Assembly (NCBI GenBank): GCA_009746045.1
Contig: RPFO01000175.1
Coordinates: forward strand, 1,001,001 to 1,065,000
Direction: 5' to 3'
Length of the DNA: 64,000 nucleotides
From: Mesostigma viride
Taxonomy: Eukaryota; Streptophyta; Mesostigmatophyceae; Mesostigmatales; Mesostigmataceae
Shown here: in pieces, positions 11,690 to 23,465 of the stretch
Layout: each line of letters begins with the position of its first letter
Position numbering within the stretch: the first letter of the stretch is position 1
Position numbers and translations under genes: made by a program
The notes under the pieces: model-generated
Seen by the model: the letters and a program-made list of their open reading frames with translations, nothing else
Told to the model about the DNA's origin: nothing
Database searches by the model: none

Positions 11690-12424
11690 CCTTTGGTTGT
11701 CATGTTGACGTTTGTCATGTTAACATTTGTGGACATTTTGTCATGTTAACAATTTTTTTGGCCTTCGTTTGTTAACGTCTTGACATTTCTTGACACATCA
11801 CCTTGGTTTGTCAGTGTATTGACATTTTTTTCCGTGTTGATATGTTGATATTTCAAAGATTGTCAAGGTTTTGTCAACCTTTCAACATTCTGTCAAGGTT
11901 TGTCAAGCCTTTGATGTTATCATGTCAAGCTTTTGTCAAGTTCTGTCAAGGTTTGTCAAGGTCATGTCAGTTGATATGTCAAGAATCTATATTACTAATT
12001 TGGCAATGTAAGGTAATCCGACACTATTCAGGGCATCACCGAGTACGCGGCCAATCCAGAAGGGGCGGACTGACTGACCACCAATCCGCGCCAAGCGCAC
12101 GGAAGAACTGCCAACCAATCCGCGCAAAGCTCCCAGCGAGCGAAGCGAGCGGCCGCTTTAGCGGCCTCCTCTCTGGAGGGCAGCGAAGGAGACCGTCAGT
12201 CCGTCACGATTCCTCTCCGGAGTGCAGCGAAGGAGTACGCTTCTACGAACTACAGTATGCGTCTACAGCGGGCAGCGGGCAGTCCCTCCATGGTCTCTCT
12301 ACCGCCAAAAATTGATTAAATTTTTTTTTTTTTGGCTGTGTGAAGCCAGCGGGTCACACTAGAACTATTTGACAATTCTTGACAAACAATTGTCAAAGTT
12401 TGTCAACACTCCGTTCCTAGTGTG
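11690..12424. mobile_element. Nested element end with TTGTCAA subterminal motifs (CACTA-like or Helitron)
   Basis: A dense array of TTGTCAAGG / TTGACA motifs (11690-11985) is followed by about 370 bases of unrelated sequence and a second short array (12365-12408) ending GTTCCTAGTG. The end resembles the CACTAGGAAC terminus of the host transposon, and an inverted partner CACACTAGAAC lies at about 12354. Alternatively, 11986-12420 has Helitron marks: it starts TCTATATTACTA after an A, and ends with a 7-bp hairpin, 12 bases, then CTAG before a T. The two readings compete and I cannot choose between them. Confidence 0.4.
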
Positions 12425-12438
12425 GCAGCGAGGATGGC

Positions 12439-12813
12439 ATGCCTGCACCAAGGAAGAGGAGGGGTAAGCAGCCTGCAGCAGAAACTGATTCCTCCATCTG
12501 CAGCGGCAGTGATAATGGTAGCCAAGAGGATGTGGCTCCACCTAGCAGCGACAGTGATGACCCATGCAGCTACAATGCGTCTGAACCTGCACGGGGAAGC
12601 GTGGACGGAGGGGGAGAGGAAGGAGGCAGCCTGCAGCAGAAAATGCTGCTGATTCTGCCCGTGGTGGCGATGGCCGCGAGTATGCGGCTGAACCTACGCG
12701 GGGGAATCGTGGGCAGAGGGGGAGAGGGGGTAGGCAGCACAAGAATGTGGCTGAACCTAGCCGGGGCGACCTTGCACCAACGAGGAGAAGTGCAAGGGCG
12801 TATGGAAAAGTGA
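12439..12813 (+). CDS. Short Ser/Asp/Glu-rich frame, unrecognised
   Basis: A 124-codon frame starts with a basic stretch (MPAPRKRRGKQP) followed by an acidic Ser/Asp-rich segment, then a degenerate repeat of the same sequence. A basic-then-acidic start is common at transposase N-termini, but no domain follows. It may be a leftover of the transposon's coding region or a chance frame. Confidence 0.2.
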   Translation: MPAPRKRRGKQPAAETDSSICSGSDNGSQEDVAPPSSDSDDPCSYNASEPARGSVDGGGEEGGSLQQKMLLILPVVAMAASMRLNLRGGIVGRGGEGVGSTRMWLNLAGATLHQRGEVQGRMEK

Positions 12814-12964
12814 GCTACGCTGAAGCAGATTGTAGCAACTCGTCTAGTGACTGAAATTGATGTTCTTATTAAACTTGAAGAGCTGTACTCCAACTGCACA
12901 AGAAATTATTATAATTTGTAATCAAAGTGATTTCTGGTTGCGTGGTATGAATGCGATTTCTCTG

Positions 12965-13320
12965 TGTGCATGAGGTTTCTCAGTTTTTCTCAGGCCTTAA
13001 GTTTCCCAGATATTCTCAGTCTCAGATTTTCTCAGGCAGCAACCTGAGAAAAAAACGGGCGCCTGAGAAATTTCGTTCCTGAGAAAAAAAAATCTCAGGC
13101 CAGGCGACTTTCTCAGGCTGATCTCAGTTTTTTCTCAGTTTTCTCAGTTTTCTCAGGTGATTTTCTCAGTTTTCCTGAGAAAACTGAGATTTTTCTCAGT
13201 TGATCTCAGGAAATCTCAGGAAATCTCAGGACATCTCAGGAAATCTCAGGAAATCTCAGGCAGCCTTCCTGAGAAAACTGAGAAAACTGAGAAAAACTGA
13301 GAAAAATCTCAGATCTGAGT
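12965..13320. repeat. Right subterminal motif array of the CACTA-like element
   Basis: Mirror image of the left array: TTTTCTCAGG and AATCTCAGG copies in mixed orientation, ending in direct repeats of AAATCTCAGG just inside the GAGTTCCTAGTG terminus. Confidence 0.8.
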
Positions 13321-13335
13321 TCCTAGTGCTCCTCC

Positions 13336-16300
13336 GTGGCCCCGGCGGGCCTGCCGGGCGCTGGTCGGGTCGTGGTGCGCGCGCCTGCCGGCCCGGCTGG
13401 GGAGACGCCGCAGGCCCCACGTCCTGCCTTTGCTGGCGCCGCTCCCCGCCACTCAGCGCCCGCCGACGGCCTTCACCGGTGTGCCGTGCTGCTTCCCACG
13501 GGGTCCCCGTGTGCGGGTGTGTTCCACAACCGTAACCTCCTCTGCCAGCACCTTCGCGCTGTGCACCCCGATCTCGGCGCGGCGGATCTGCAGGCCATGA
13601 GCTGTTACCGGTGCCCGGAAGCTCACTGCCAGCGGGTGTACTCCATTCACGGGCGCGCTCAGCACGCGCGCGCCTGTGTTGCTCAACGGCCCCTCAACCG
13701 GCCAGCAGTCCCGGCCCCCTCCCCCCTCCCGCCTCGGCTCCCCCCGGCTCCCAGCCCCCGCCGCCCGACTACTCGGCCAGTTGGCGTTGGCTTGACACGG
13801 TCCCCTGGGATGCATGCGCCATCAACCCGACGTCTACCCTGACCGACCTCCCCCACCGCGCGCGTAGCCTTTTCGCGCAATGTGCAATCGTTTCTCTCCG
13901 GCGCATGCACGCCGCTCCGGACGACCCGCTGGGCTTTAAACTGCACATGGTGACCCCCCGCCTGCTCCTCACCCCTCTCGGGCGTGGTGTGCGCGGCCTC
14001 CAGGGTGCGGTTATTGCCCGTTGCCGACGCTTTCTGCAGGGGGACTGGGAGGGGCTGTTTGGCGTGCCGCCCCCGCGCACGGCCCGGCTGTCGGGGGAGG
14101 TCAACTTCGAGCGGGTGGCCGCCGACGTCATCCGCCTCGTCCGCGAGGGGCAGCTCAGCCGGGCCATGACCCGCTTGGAAATGGCCAAGCTCGCCCCCGC
14201 CAATGCGGCTACCCTGGCGGCCTTGGAGGCTCTTCACCCTGCGGAGCCCGGATTCCAGCTGCCCGTGCTGGACCCCCTGCCGGCCCCCCTCCGGCTGGAC
14301 CGCGACTGCTTCCTGGAGGTGATGCGTGAGGTCCCGCGGGCTTCCTCTACCGGGCCGTCGGGCTGGCGCTACGAGCACTTGGAGGTCCTGGTGGGGCATG
14401 GGGGCGAGGACATTCTCTTTGACACCCTCATTGACCTGGCGGCTGGTCGCGTTCCTCCCGCTGCGCGCGAGTGGTTAGCGGGCGCTCGCCTCCTCGCTCT
14501 GCTCAAGGGTGTCTTGCCCCCCCCGAGGGCAAGGTGCGCCCGATCGCCTGCGGTGAGGTGCTCCGCAAGCTCGTGGGCAAAGTGATCTGCCGCCAAAAGG
14601 CGCCCGAGCTCCGTGCCTTTTTCTGCCCGCCCCTCGCAGCGGGTGAGACCTCGGTGGCGGCCCAGCTGGGGGTGACGACTCCAGGCGGGGCGGATATCCT
14701 CATCCATTCGGTGCAGGCCTACCTCGAGGCCCACCCCACCCACGCTGTCGTCAAGGTCGACTGCCACAACGCGTTCAACAGTCTGTCCCGCGCCAGCATG
14801 TTTGCGGCCGTCATGGAGTCCTTCGAGGACTTGTACGCTTGGACAGCCGTGTGCTACGGCCAGCCCGGCCAACTGGTTCACATCATGGAGGACGGCACTC
14901 GCGGCGGCCTGCTGTCGCGGTCGGGCACCCAGCAAGGGGACCCCCTGGGACCCCTGTACTTTGCCGCCCCCCTCCAGGGTTGCCTCCAAGCGGTCCATGC
15001 TGCCCACCCGGCGGTCGCTATTCAGGCCTACTTGGATGATATCTACCTGCTGGGCCCTGTGCCGGACACCACCGCGGCTCTGCTGGCACTGCAGACCGCG
15101 GTGGCCGACATCAACCTCCAGTTGACCCTTGCCAAGTGCGCGGTGTACTCGCCCCAAGGTGATTGCTCCGGCTTTCCGCCCCAGCTCTTGGGCCGGGACG
15201 AGCGCCTCCATGGGTTGGATGTCCTCGGCGTTCCGGTTGGCGACCCCGCGTTTGTCATCGATGCTCTGCGGGCCGCCCTCGAGGCACGCACTGAGGTACT
15301 GCCCTTGATTGCGCGCCTTCATGATTCGCAGACCAAGGGTCTGCTTCTGTGGTTTTGCGCTCACCCTCGCGTCGTTCACTGGCTCCGGGGCGCTCTTCCG
15401 TCTCAGGTCCGGCTGGCCGCCGAGGGCCACGACGAACGCATCCAGTCGGCCTTGGCGCAGCTGGTCCCGGGCCCCGACCTCCCGCCACATGCTATATTCG
15501 CATTGCCTCCCTGCCTGCACGGATGGGTGGCTGCGGTCTGACTCGTGCCGCCCGGCTGGCCCCAGCAGCCTTTTTGGGCTCCGTCGCTCAGTCGTGGGCG
15601 GAAAGCTGCCGGCTCCTGCCCCTTTTGGCAACGGCAGCGCCTGACCTCCTGGACCCCAGCAGCCCTTTGCCCTTCGTCACCGCCATCCAGGAGGCCTATG
15701 CTGAGATCCAGCAGGCCTGTTCTCCCGTCCGTGCCGCTCAGGCGGTACAGCGCCACCTCCCTCGCGGCACTCCCTCGGTCGCCTCCGTTCAATCTCCCGC
15801 CGCATTCCCTGCTCGCGTCATCGATAAACACCAGAAAACCTACGCGGGTATTCTGCACACGGCTGATTGGATTGCTCTTTTCGCGGACCTCAACGCCCAG
15901 GGACGTGCGTGGCTGTTCTCGCTTTCCTTGCGGAGTGTGGGCTCGGCGTACCTTCGTGCTCTTCCCATGGCCCCCCCATTCGCCTTGGCTCCCAGCCACT
16001 ACTCGGTGGCGCTCCGGCACCAGCTATTTGCCCCGCAGCCTCTTGTTCCGGCCGGGCGGCCTTGTGGTAGCTGTGGGCAGCCGCTGGATCCCACGGGGAC
16101 TCACTACCTTGCCTGCATGGGGGGCCAACAGAATCAGAATTGGTATTTGTATTTGCACACTGTCCTCCTGACGGTGGTGCTCGCCATGATTCGGTCGGTT
16201 TTCCCCCACGCGAACATCCGGTCCGAGGATGCGGATGGCGCTGCCTTCTATTCCCCCAACCACCGGCCTGACATCGTGGTGCTGGACTTTGAGGGGGGTG

Positions 16301-16683
16301 GCCGGCATCTGCTTATTGACGTTTCGGTGGCGCGGCCCTTGGCTCTTAGCCACGTGGCTGGGGCCTCCCTCACGGCAGGTTACACGGCGGACCGGGCGGA
16401 GCGGGCCAAGCTCCTGGCCTACGGCGACGTCGGGCACCATCGTGTGGTGCCCTTTGTCCTGGAGGAGTTTGGGGCCATGGGGCCCCTGACCTCCGCCTTC
16501 TTCAAGGAGTGTTGCCGGCTCCGGGAGGACCGGCTGGACCTGGAGGGCCAGCGGGCCCCATGGTCGGCGCGGACCTGGACGTCATATTGGCGTCAGCGCT
16601 TGTCGGTGGCGCTGACTCGGGCCATGGCGGACATCATGCTCCGCCGTACGCGGGCTGATTTTGCGGTGCAGCAGGGCTATTAG
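13336..16683 (+). pseudogene. LINE ORF: zinc fingers, reverse transcriptase, restriction-like endonuclease
   Basis: After the transposon the LINE continues with two Cys/His fingers (about 13477-13680) of the type R2-group elements use for DNA binding. The reverse transcriptase follows: KVDCHNAFNS (about 14752), GTQQGDPLGPLYFA (about 14925) and the catalytic YLDD at 15029-15040. Next come a C-x2-C-x8-H-x4-C knuckle (16063-16118) and a nuclease core with RPD at about 16265 and IDV at about 16315. The stop is at 16681-16683. The fingers, the RT and the nuclease part lie in different frames, so two or more frameshifts are present and the copy is inactive. The order matches single-ORF LINEs that nick DNA with a restriction-like nuclease rather than an APE-type one. 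Confidence 0.85.
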
Positions 16684-16817
16684 GTTCCTCCCGTTAGGCG
16701 TTTCCATTGGTCTTATCGTAGTATAGAGCTTTGACATGGCTCTGTATATAGGTTTATAGCTGGGCGTTTGCTTTGGTTTGAGTGATTTCACTCTGCTGTA
16801 AGTAATTATATTTTTAA
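16684..16817 (+). other. 3' UTR of the LINE
   Basis: AT-richer tail of the LINE from the stop to the target duplication, ending in a T-rich stretch and AATATA rather than a long poly(A). Confidence 0.6.
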
Positions 16818-16829
16818 TATATATACGGT

Positions 16830-16965
16830 TCTGAACTATCTTCCTAGCGTCGGACCAAGAAAGGAAAATGGCGGACCATTGAGTCGTAATCACTACGTAA
16901 TATTTGGCTAAGCTATTATCGCTGGAAGAATGGGAAGGAGCAGTAAAAGCACGACGCTGGCTCAT
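16830..16965 (-). mobile_element. LTR-retroelement fossil, piece beyond the LINE
   Basis: The minus strand reads as part of a viroplasmin / RNase H1 N-terminal-like domain, starting near 16965. It is the other side of the fossil at 4219-5666; the LINE insertion and its 12-base duplication separate the two. Confidence 0.5.
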
Positions 16966-18090
16966 GGTAACGCACCTGGTAGGTCTTGTGACGTCACGCT
17001 AGAAGTAGAAGGAGTAGGCGACTTATCTGGGTGATCTGGAGCACCGAAAGCAGCACGAGGGCGGCGATAGTCCAGCGCTCGTCCTAAAATCAGCGACCAG
17101 TCTCTCTGCGGGTGCGGCCGTCTAATAAAACAGCAGCACGAAGGAAAAGGTGTAGTCTACCACGACGCTAATCGTCTCACTCTGGCCGAACCAAACATTT
17201 ATCCTCTATCTACGACAGGAAGCAACCATACGCAGGAAAACAAAGCGAAGGAGCTATCTAGCAAAGCGAAGGAGCTATCTATAAAAGGGTTTTTCCGCTA
17301 CGAGCAGGTCTAGCATCTAGGCAGAGCGTGTCCCGAACCGGGCAGCACTACTCTCCCAGCTTGAAGGCGACCCGCCCATTACCTGTCAAGAAAGTGTCGT
17401 CTTCGTTTCCCTGGACGCGGAAGGGTTCTTGCAAAGGTGTATGTGACAAAGGACCGTCGTCTCGCTCTCTACCTACGAAAGTTCCTCCGGAACCATTGTT
17501 ACGTCCTAAACTTCTACCAGTGACCACCTCTACCTCTACCCGGCCTAACCCAACCTAAATTAGTCAGGCCACCTCTACTTAATCCCCTAGCGAAAGACGA
17601 ACGAGACGGAGCAGATCTCAATGCATTCACGTATGTATTACTGTAATACGCCATAAGCCATTTACACTAACCCGTTTACTCCAGGAATAGAGGAAGGAAA
17701 CACAACTACACTGCCGTGACCCAAGCGAATATGTGTTAATTCATTTAACACACGCCGAGTGCAAACACAAGGGGTAGAACGTGCATAAATGATCACCAAC
17801 GGTCCAGCATGCTCGGGCCGACCTGGCCCTCGCCTACAAATGTACAGATGCACGCTGGTCCACTACATTCTGCCCAAAGGATAAGGACCACTAGTAAAGT
17901 ACGCGGCGCGACGCCCAAAAGCATCCAATGCACCACAGTACTGTCACAAGGACAACAGTGTCCCAGTACAAACTACACGTAACCTAGGAACGACCGAGGC
18001 AAAGGACCTAATTTACGTCCGTAACTACGACGAATTGTTACGCGACGTAACACCCGTGTGGAGAAAACAGAAGCATGCCCGGCTCAGGAA
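16966..18090. other. Unassigned; possible leader of the LTR fossil
   Basis: No gene was recognised. A short direct repeat AAAGCGAAGGAGCTATCTA occurs twice at about 17242-17281. The stretch may be the untranslated leader or LTR of the minus-strand fossil, but no second LTR copy is seen in the window. Confidence 0.3.
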
Positions 18091-18096
18091 GGTTTC

Positions 18097-19140
18097 TTAT
18101 TGCAGATGGCAGCCCGGCCATTTCTCCTTGTCTATCATGCCGGCGCTGATTAACCTAGATAGTCCCAGAACCCCTGCATCATCAAGCAGTTGTGTCACAT
18201 AGGTCCGGGTCGCGCTGGCAGCGTCTGGCGGTGCGGGGCACGCGCAAGTTTGCCATGCAGTGGGTTGCGACGGGATCCAAGGGAATCCTGCCATATGTAG
18301 GAGGAGGTGTCTACCTGCATGCTTGGCCAGTCTTGAGCCCCCGGCCGGCAGGGCCCATGGCGCCCATGCACACCGGTATTCACCTGCATGGTCTGTGTGC
18401 GGGCAAGGTTGCCCAGAAAGAGGAAGCGCGGCGGTGTCGGATGGAATGGGTGACAAGAGGGAGCTGGCAGTAGAGCTCGGCCCGGGTGCGGCACTGTTCA
18501 GTGGTAGCGGACGCTGAGGATCGATGTGATGGAGCATTCTAGTCATGACGGTGCCGTCAAGCTGCTTTCTCAGCGCCTGGTCTGGACAGCTGGGTCCACG
18601 CCTCGCAGCCGTAAAGGAGGATGCTGAGGACACTGAGGGCCTTGAACAGAATACGCTTGCACCGCTCACTCAGGAGTAGCGACATGCATGTCCAGAACCT
18701 GTCGAGGCGGCAGATCGAGGGTCACCCAGGCCTGGCCAACGCTGGTGTTGATGTCGTCAGCCGACGAGGGGAGCTATAAGCTGCCAAGAAGCTTGAAGCG
18801 AGTCGCCGGGGGGACGGGGCTTCTGTCCAGCAAGTCTGAGGAGGGTGGGTGGGGTGGTCCCAGCGGGGAAGCCGATGGCCATATGACCTCCGTTTTCCTG
18901 TTGATCATTAGCCCCACCGCCCGCGCTTCCAGTGAGGAGCTATCTAGCCAGAGTTGGGCGGACTCCGGGGTCTCCACGAGGCTGCGCCGCCGTGTCATCA
19001 GCGTAGATCAGATCGCTCAGCCGGTAGGGTGGGTCAACCCCGCTGTAGCTGGCGTACAGCGTGATCTCAATCCCCAGCGGGTCGGCGCCCCTCCATGCAC
19101 CCGGGCAAAGCGGGTTTATGCACGCCTCATAATATAAGTC
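18097..19140 (-). mobile_element. Decayed non-LTR retrotransposon (LINE) ORF2 fragment
   Basis: On the minus strand, RT remains include a YADD box in LIYADDTA (about 19000), then GLMINRKTEV and FKLLGS further on (about 18900-18780). Next is KRILFKALSVL with LYGCEAWT (about 18660-18590), and last TRTYVTQLL...MIDKEKW (about 18190-18115). This order is the RT palm, thumb and C-terminal region of LINE ORF2. The C-terminal part matches the LINE at 30322-31168 (YGAETWT, MMDKAKW). Several frames are needed to follow it, so it is a truncated, old copy. No tail or target duplication was found. Confidence 0.75.
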
Positions 19141-20176
19141 CCCTCTCACCTCATAATATATGCCACTCTCACCTCCGTAATTTGTCATTCTCAATGTATG
19201 TATATACATTATATAAATTGAAGAGACAAAGTTTGTTAGTAATAATACATACATGTGCTTTACTCAAGAAATTAAACATCATTATAGTTTAATATAACTT
19301 TAATATAACTTTAATTTGTTTTATTACTTATATTCGGTCTTGATAGGTTCGTCGCTGCAATATCGTGCGGGGACACGATGTATCGATTATGAAACAACGG
19401 CCAGATCTATATATGCTAGAAACCGCAGGGCGGCAACGCATGGTAGACATGGGCACCATATACATCATGACTTGAAGAAAATAATGGTTACTTGTCCAGG
19501 AATGATGAAGTCAAGCCTCGCTGGCTTCGAAACAGCTCCAGCATGTTCATACACACCAACTGTAAAACATCCAAGCGCAGCCCAGCCACCACTTCTAGAA
19601 ATCTTTTGGCCATTTAAAACTAATTCTCGCGGGAAAAAAAAATCACACTCTGTTGGTAGTTGGTACAGAACCCACGAGCATGGGTACTCAGTTGCACAGA
19701 AAATTATTGCATGGCACTGCTCGATCATAGGAATTGCTGTGCAGAATCATGGCTTCATGTCCATTCCACCATTTTGCAGGGGCAGCAGAGCGCTGATTGT
19801 TCAATCTCCCAGCCTCATCAAAGTGAAGTAAGAGGCCCGGGTGCGACCCGTACTAGTGGCCTGGGCATGCTGGTATTGACGACCTGACCGGCTGAGGTCG
19901 ATATTATATGTCTGCATGTGACCCACCACAACAAGTTGTAGTGCGATTGCAATGTAGTGACAAGACAAATTAGCGAGGGGGCATCCAAGTTACTCTCGTC
20001 AGTTGTCAATTCACAAGCACATAGTAGTATGGCTTCTATAAGGCGGGTTATCTACTAGCCTGGAAGGCAAATAATATTTACAGTCTGACTATGTATTATA
20101 TGCCTTGATTGTGACGGCGCACCTATGGATAATGTTATTTATCTTGTTCCAGCTTCACAGATGCGGTCACATGTAA
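19141..20176. other. Intergenic, nothing recognised
   Basis: AT-rich sequence between the LINE fragment and the 3' end of the left BTB gene. A short doublet TTATTAATGTTCCTGCTA lies just inside the proposed last exon at about 20190-20245. No gene, RNA or element was recognised. Confidence 0.4.
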
Positions 20177-22741
20177 TTAGCTAACGAATAAATTATTAAT
20201 GTTCCTGCTATATATATAGTAATTTATTAATGTTCCTGCTACATGCCTGGCCCCTAGCTGCAATGCTGCATAATCATCATGTTGGCTGGCCATGGCAAGG
20301 ATACGAGAACGGGGCTGGAATAATGTTATAATGTGCACAACCTGGTGCTTTTGTATCATGACGGGAAAGGCTGACAGGTTTACGAAAAGTCACATCATGT
20401 GAAAAACCCTGTGCAGCCTGGAACAAGGTACACATGAAAAAAGTTCTGTACACATGAAAAACTACAGTTTGGCATGAACATAGTAGCAGGGACGCAGCAG
20501 TCTTGCTAGTGCATGGTGTACTCATGTTGACCGTTTACAAGAAAAATAGTTGACGAGAAAGATAGTTGACAAGAAAAATAGTTGACAAGAAAAATAGTTG
20601 ACAACAAAAATACTTGAAAAATCATGCAACCATCGAAAATTGTGAACGGTCCATGTCTGTCATAAAATAAAGAAAAATACACCTTGCATGGTGGCATTGA
20701 AAAAAATGTGCACATAATAATAGAACGCACCAGTGAGCCATGGAGCAATCGAGTATTAAACCTGGTTTTGGTTGCAAGCGTTGTCACTAAAACTGAGAAA
20801 AATGTAAAATGTGAGAAAAAACAGAGAAAATTGAAGCAGTCCCGAGGCCATTCTGAAAATAGCAGAGACAGATGGGTGGAGCAGCGCAAAAAAAAATAGA
20901 GGAAACGGCAGAAGCCACGCCCACATGACCTACCTTCAAGGAATCCCCGGCCTCCAAGGAAAAGATCCCTTTCAAGCAGCCCGACCACGCCACCGCGATG
21001 GAGACGTCTCCTTTGCGCAAGTCTACCGGGCCCTCATCGACGCAGACCATGACCAGGTACCTCCCGGCCACGTTGATGGCCACCCCAGTTTGGAAGGGAA
21101 GTAGCGAGAGGAGGTTTGGGCTGGCTGACTGACTGCCCTGAGGAGCCAGCTCCCATAGGTACTCTTGGTTTGGCTTGTCGCAGCCCTTTCCTTCCAGTCG
21201 GACGTACTTGGCCGGGTCGTCACCCTCAGTGACAACCCTCTTTAGTTCAAACGCCGAGGGCTCCGTGACCACCTGCTGCTCGACAGGCATGAGGTGCAGG
21301 GATGCACAAGTACGACGCAAAGAATTGCTTCCATTGATGCACGCCTCCAGCTTGATCTCGGCACCCTCGTGCAGCTCGAGCACCTTGCTGAAGTACATCA
21401 TGGGATACCTGCGCAAAGCCATGAACAGACAGGGAAAATGGCCACCGCCGTCAAAGCATGGTGGGAGCAACGCCACCATCAAGAAACATGTAAGGCAGCC
21501 TGGTAAGAAATATAAGCTAGAGCAACTTGATATGAACTACTTAGATGCTACAACTGGCTGGTGTGCCACATGCCCAGTGGCAACCACAACCTCTAGCTCG
21601 TAACCACGTGAAGAATGACGTAACAGTACGCGCGTCGAAGACAGCTCAAAATTGCATCAGCGAAATGCTATGATAGACATACCATACACACCTGCACACA
21701 CACTTATATTACAGAAATGGCAACGGTGCTTTTACCCAGTCGCATGTTGCTCCCAGCCTCGTCAAAGAACGTTATGCTTAAAAGTAGCACACATATACCT
21801 TCTATATTAAATAGCATCTTACCCAGTTGCGCTGTTGCTCTCAGCCTTGTCAATCACTTCGTCGTTCAACAAGAGCTTTGCGATGACATTGATGCCCGTC
21901 TGTGACTCGGAGACGCGCACCACGAGCTCGTACACACCAGCGCACAGTGCCTTGATGACGCCGCCCGTCACAGAGAAGTTTGAGCCAGGCGATCCCGGTC
22001 TTTCAAGGACTATCCAGTCCCAGTAGACCTTTTCATTGTCAGCCGTGCGTGCTGTGGTGGCACTTGATGAGCACGACAGGCCACTAGGGGCCATCATCTT
22101 GCGGCGTTTACGTGCATACAGCGCGTTCTGCAGCGCCCCATAGCTGTAAAACGTAGCATCAGCCGCTAACTTGTGCGCGAGGATGGGGTCATCTTTCAGC
22201 TCAGGCAGCACGCCATAGCGGATGAAATCCAGGATGATACGGAAAGAACCTGGGTCCCGGTCAACGAAGACACTGCCGTCGTCACACCGCCGGAAATCAG
22301 GGCTAAGCACGCCCTCAAACCAGGTCGCGCGAAGAGCTGCCAGTGTTGCCGAAGCTAGTTCGAACTTTTCTCCTCCGACGTTAAACGTCACTTTCTCGCT
22401 GGTGCTGCTGCGCAGCGTCTGCATGAAATGGACATTGCACGGACAGTGGTCGAAATGAGATAACAATTGAGCTCAGCCTCCGAAAGTGAGGATAAAACCA
22501 TGATCTGCTTAACGATGGGACCATCACTAAAATGAACATTCAAAACCAAACGGCAAACGGTGGCAGAATTGAACCGCATGTACAACAAACTGACCCTTTC
22601 TAAGCTCTGCTCGCGCTGGGAGATGGACAGCTCTCGTTCTTGCCATTGCGATGTCCTGACGGTGGCAGCCGCTCGTGCTCTGACTGGTTGAACGACCTGG
22701 GCCTGAAGGGGATTGTCTGCAGCTGCAGCGGCCTGGGCCAT
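20177..22741 (-). CDS. BTB/T1 (KCTD-type) protein with two jelly-roll-like domains, gene A
   Basis: A spliced gene with exons 22741-22595, 22418-21823, 21408-20934 and a tentative last exon 20314-20177. Exon 1 encodes 49 residues with a polar helix near its end (QWQERELSISQREQSLER). Exon 2 opens with a BTB/T1 domain: VTFNVGGEKFEL, then FVDRDPGSFRIILDFIRYG. After it come two beta-rich domains with GVYELVVRV- and GRYLVMVCV-type strands and AGD near the end, which resemble C1q/TNF jelly rolls. T1 domains form tetramers or pentamers and often recruit CUL3; the jelly-roll call is inference. Exon phases match the paralogue at 23466-29626 exactly (0, 2, 0). The last exon has a good acceptor and gives a similar length (about 451 residues) but weak similarity. 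The start is the first ATG, and the two genes diverge from a shared promoter. Confidence 0.82.
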
Positions 22742-23465
22742 TGTGCAACGATGCAAATCTGAAACGTCGTAATTAGGTTGTTAACGTCACTGGTCTGCAG
22801 GCCACGACAAACTGGTAGCTTTATCTGCCTATTAATATTATAAACAAAAATTAAGTGTTTTCCACAACCAGCCCAGCAGTTGAGATTGCCATTTGGCTCA
22901 TATGCAGGCAATGTGTGGTGAATGCCGTGCGCGAATTCTTTATCTAGCCGGTCGACGTCTACCGATAGCATCTACCTCACCTGTGCAAAATTCCATCGAG
23001 AAGAAAAAATTCGCGCGCCTGGGCGGGGTTCCTACACGGCTACACGTGTACCCGTGTGTCGTGGCCTACACTGCGAAATTAAAAACTTGCGCGGGTCGCG
23101 CATTTGGCTGGCGCGGCGCGAAGGGCCACTTGTGTGGGGCAAATTTGGCGGGAAGTTGGCTTTACAGAAGTTACAGTTGGGAGTTCGGAGTGGGGCTGTG
23201 GAAGCACAACGACCAGCCTCGACCAGCTGGCCTCCGTCGGACCGCAATTACATTGTAAAATTTCCGTCGAACATCCTGCGAACATGGTAAATTCCGTCGA
23301 AGCAAGCGTCTTTCCCAATGGTACTACTGGCGAGGCCCTTTGTTCCAGACGGCAACGTATTACTGCCGATGCTCGTGCCAAAATAAATTTGGATTGGTGT
23401 TGTTGAAGGACCCCAAGATTCGTTACAGCCGGCCTGCATCAGGATCCCTACCCACGCGCCATACT
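22742..23465. promoter_or_regulatory. Shared intergenic region of the divergent BTB gene pair
   Basis: The two start codons are 724 bases apart and point away from each other, so both promoters and 5' UTRs must lie here or further into the genes. No TATA box was pinned down. The central 23000-23200 part is more GC-rich (GCGCGCC, GGCGCGGCGCG). Confidence 0.55.

Noticed and set aside
13683-15631. Long minus-strand open frames opposite the LINE
   Set aside because: The plus strand has zinc finger, RT and nuclease motifs; the antisense frames are by-products of high GC content.
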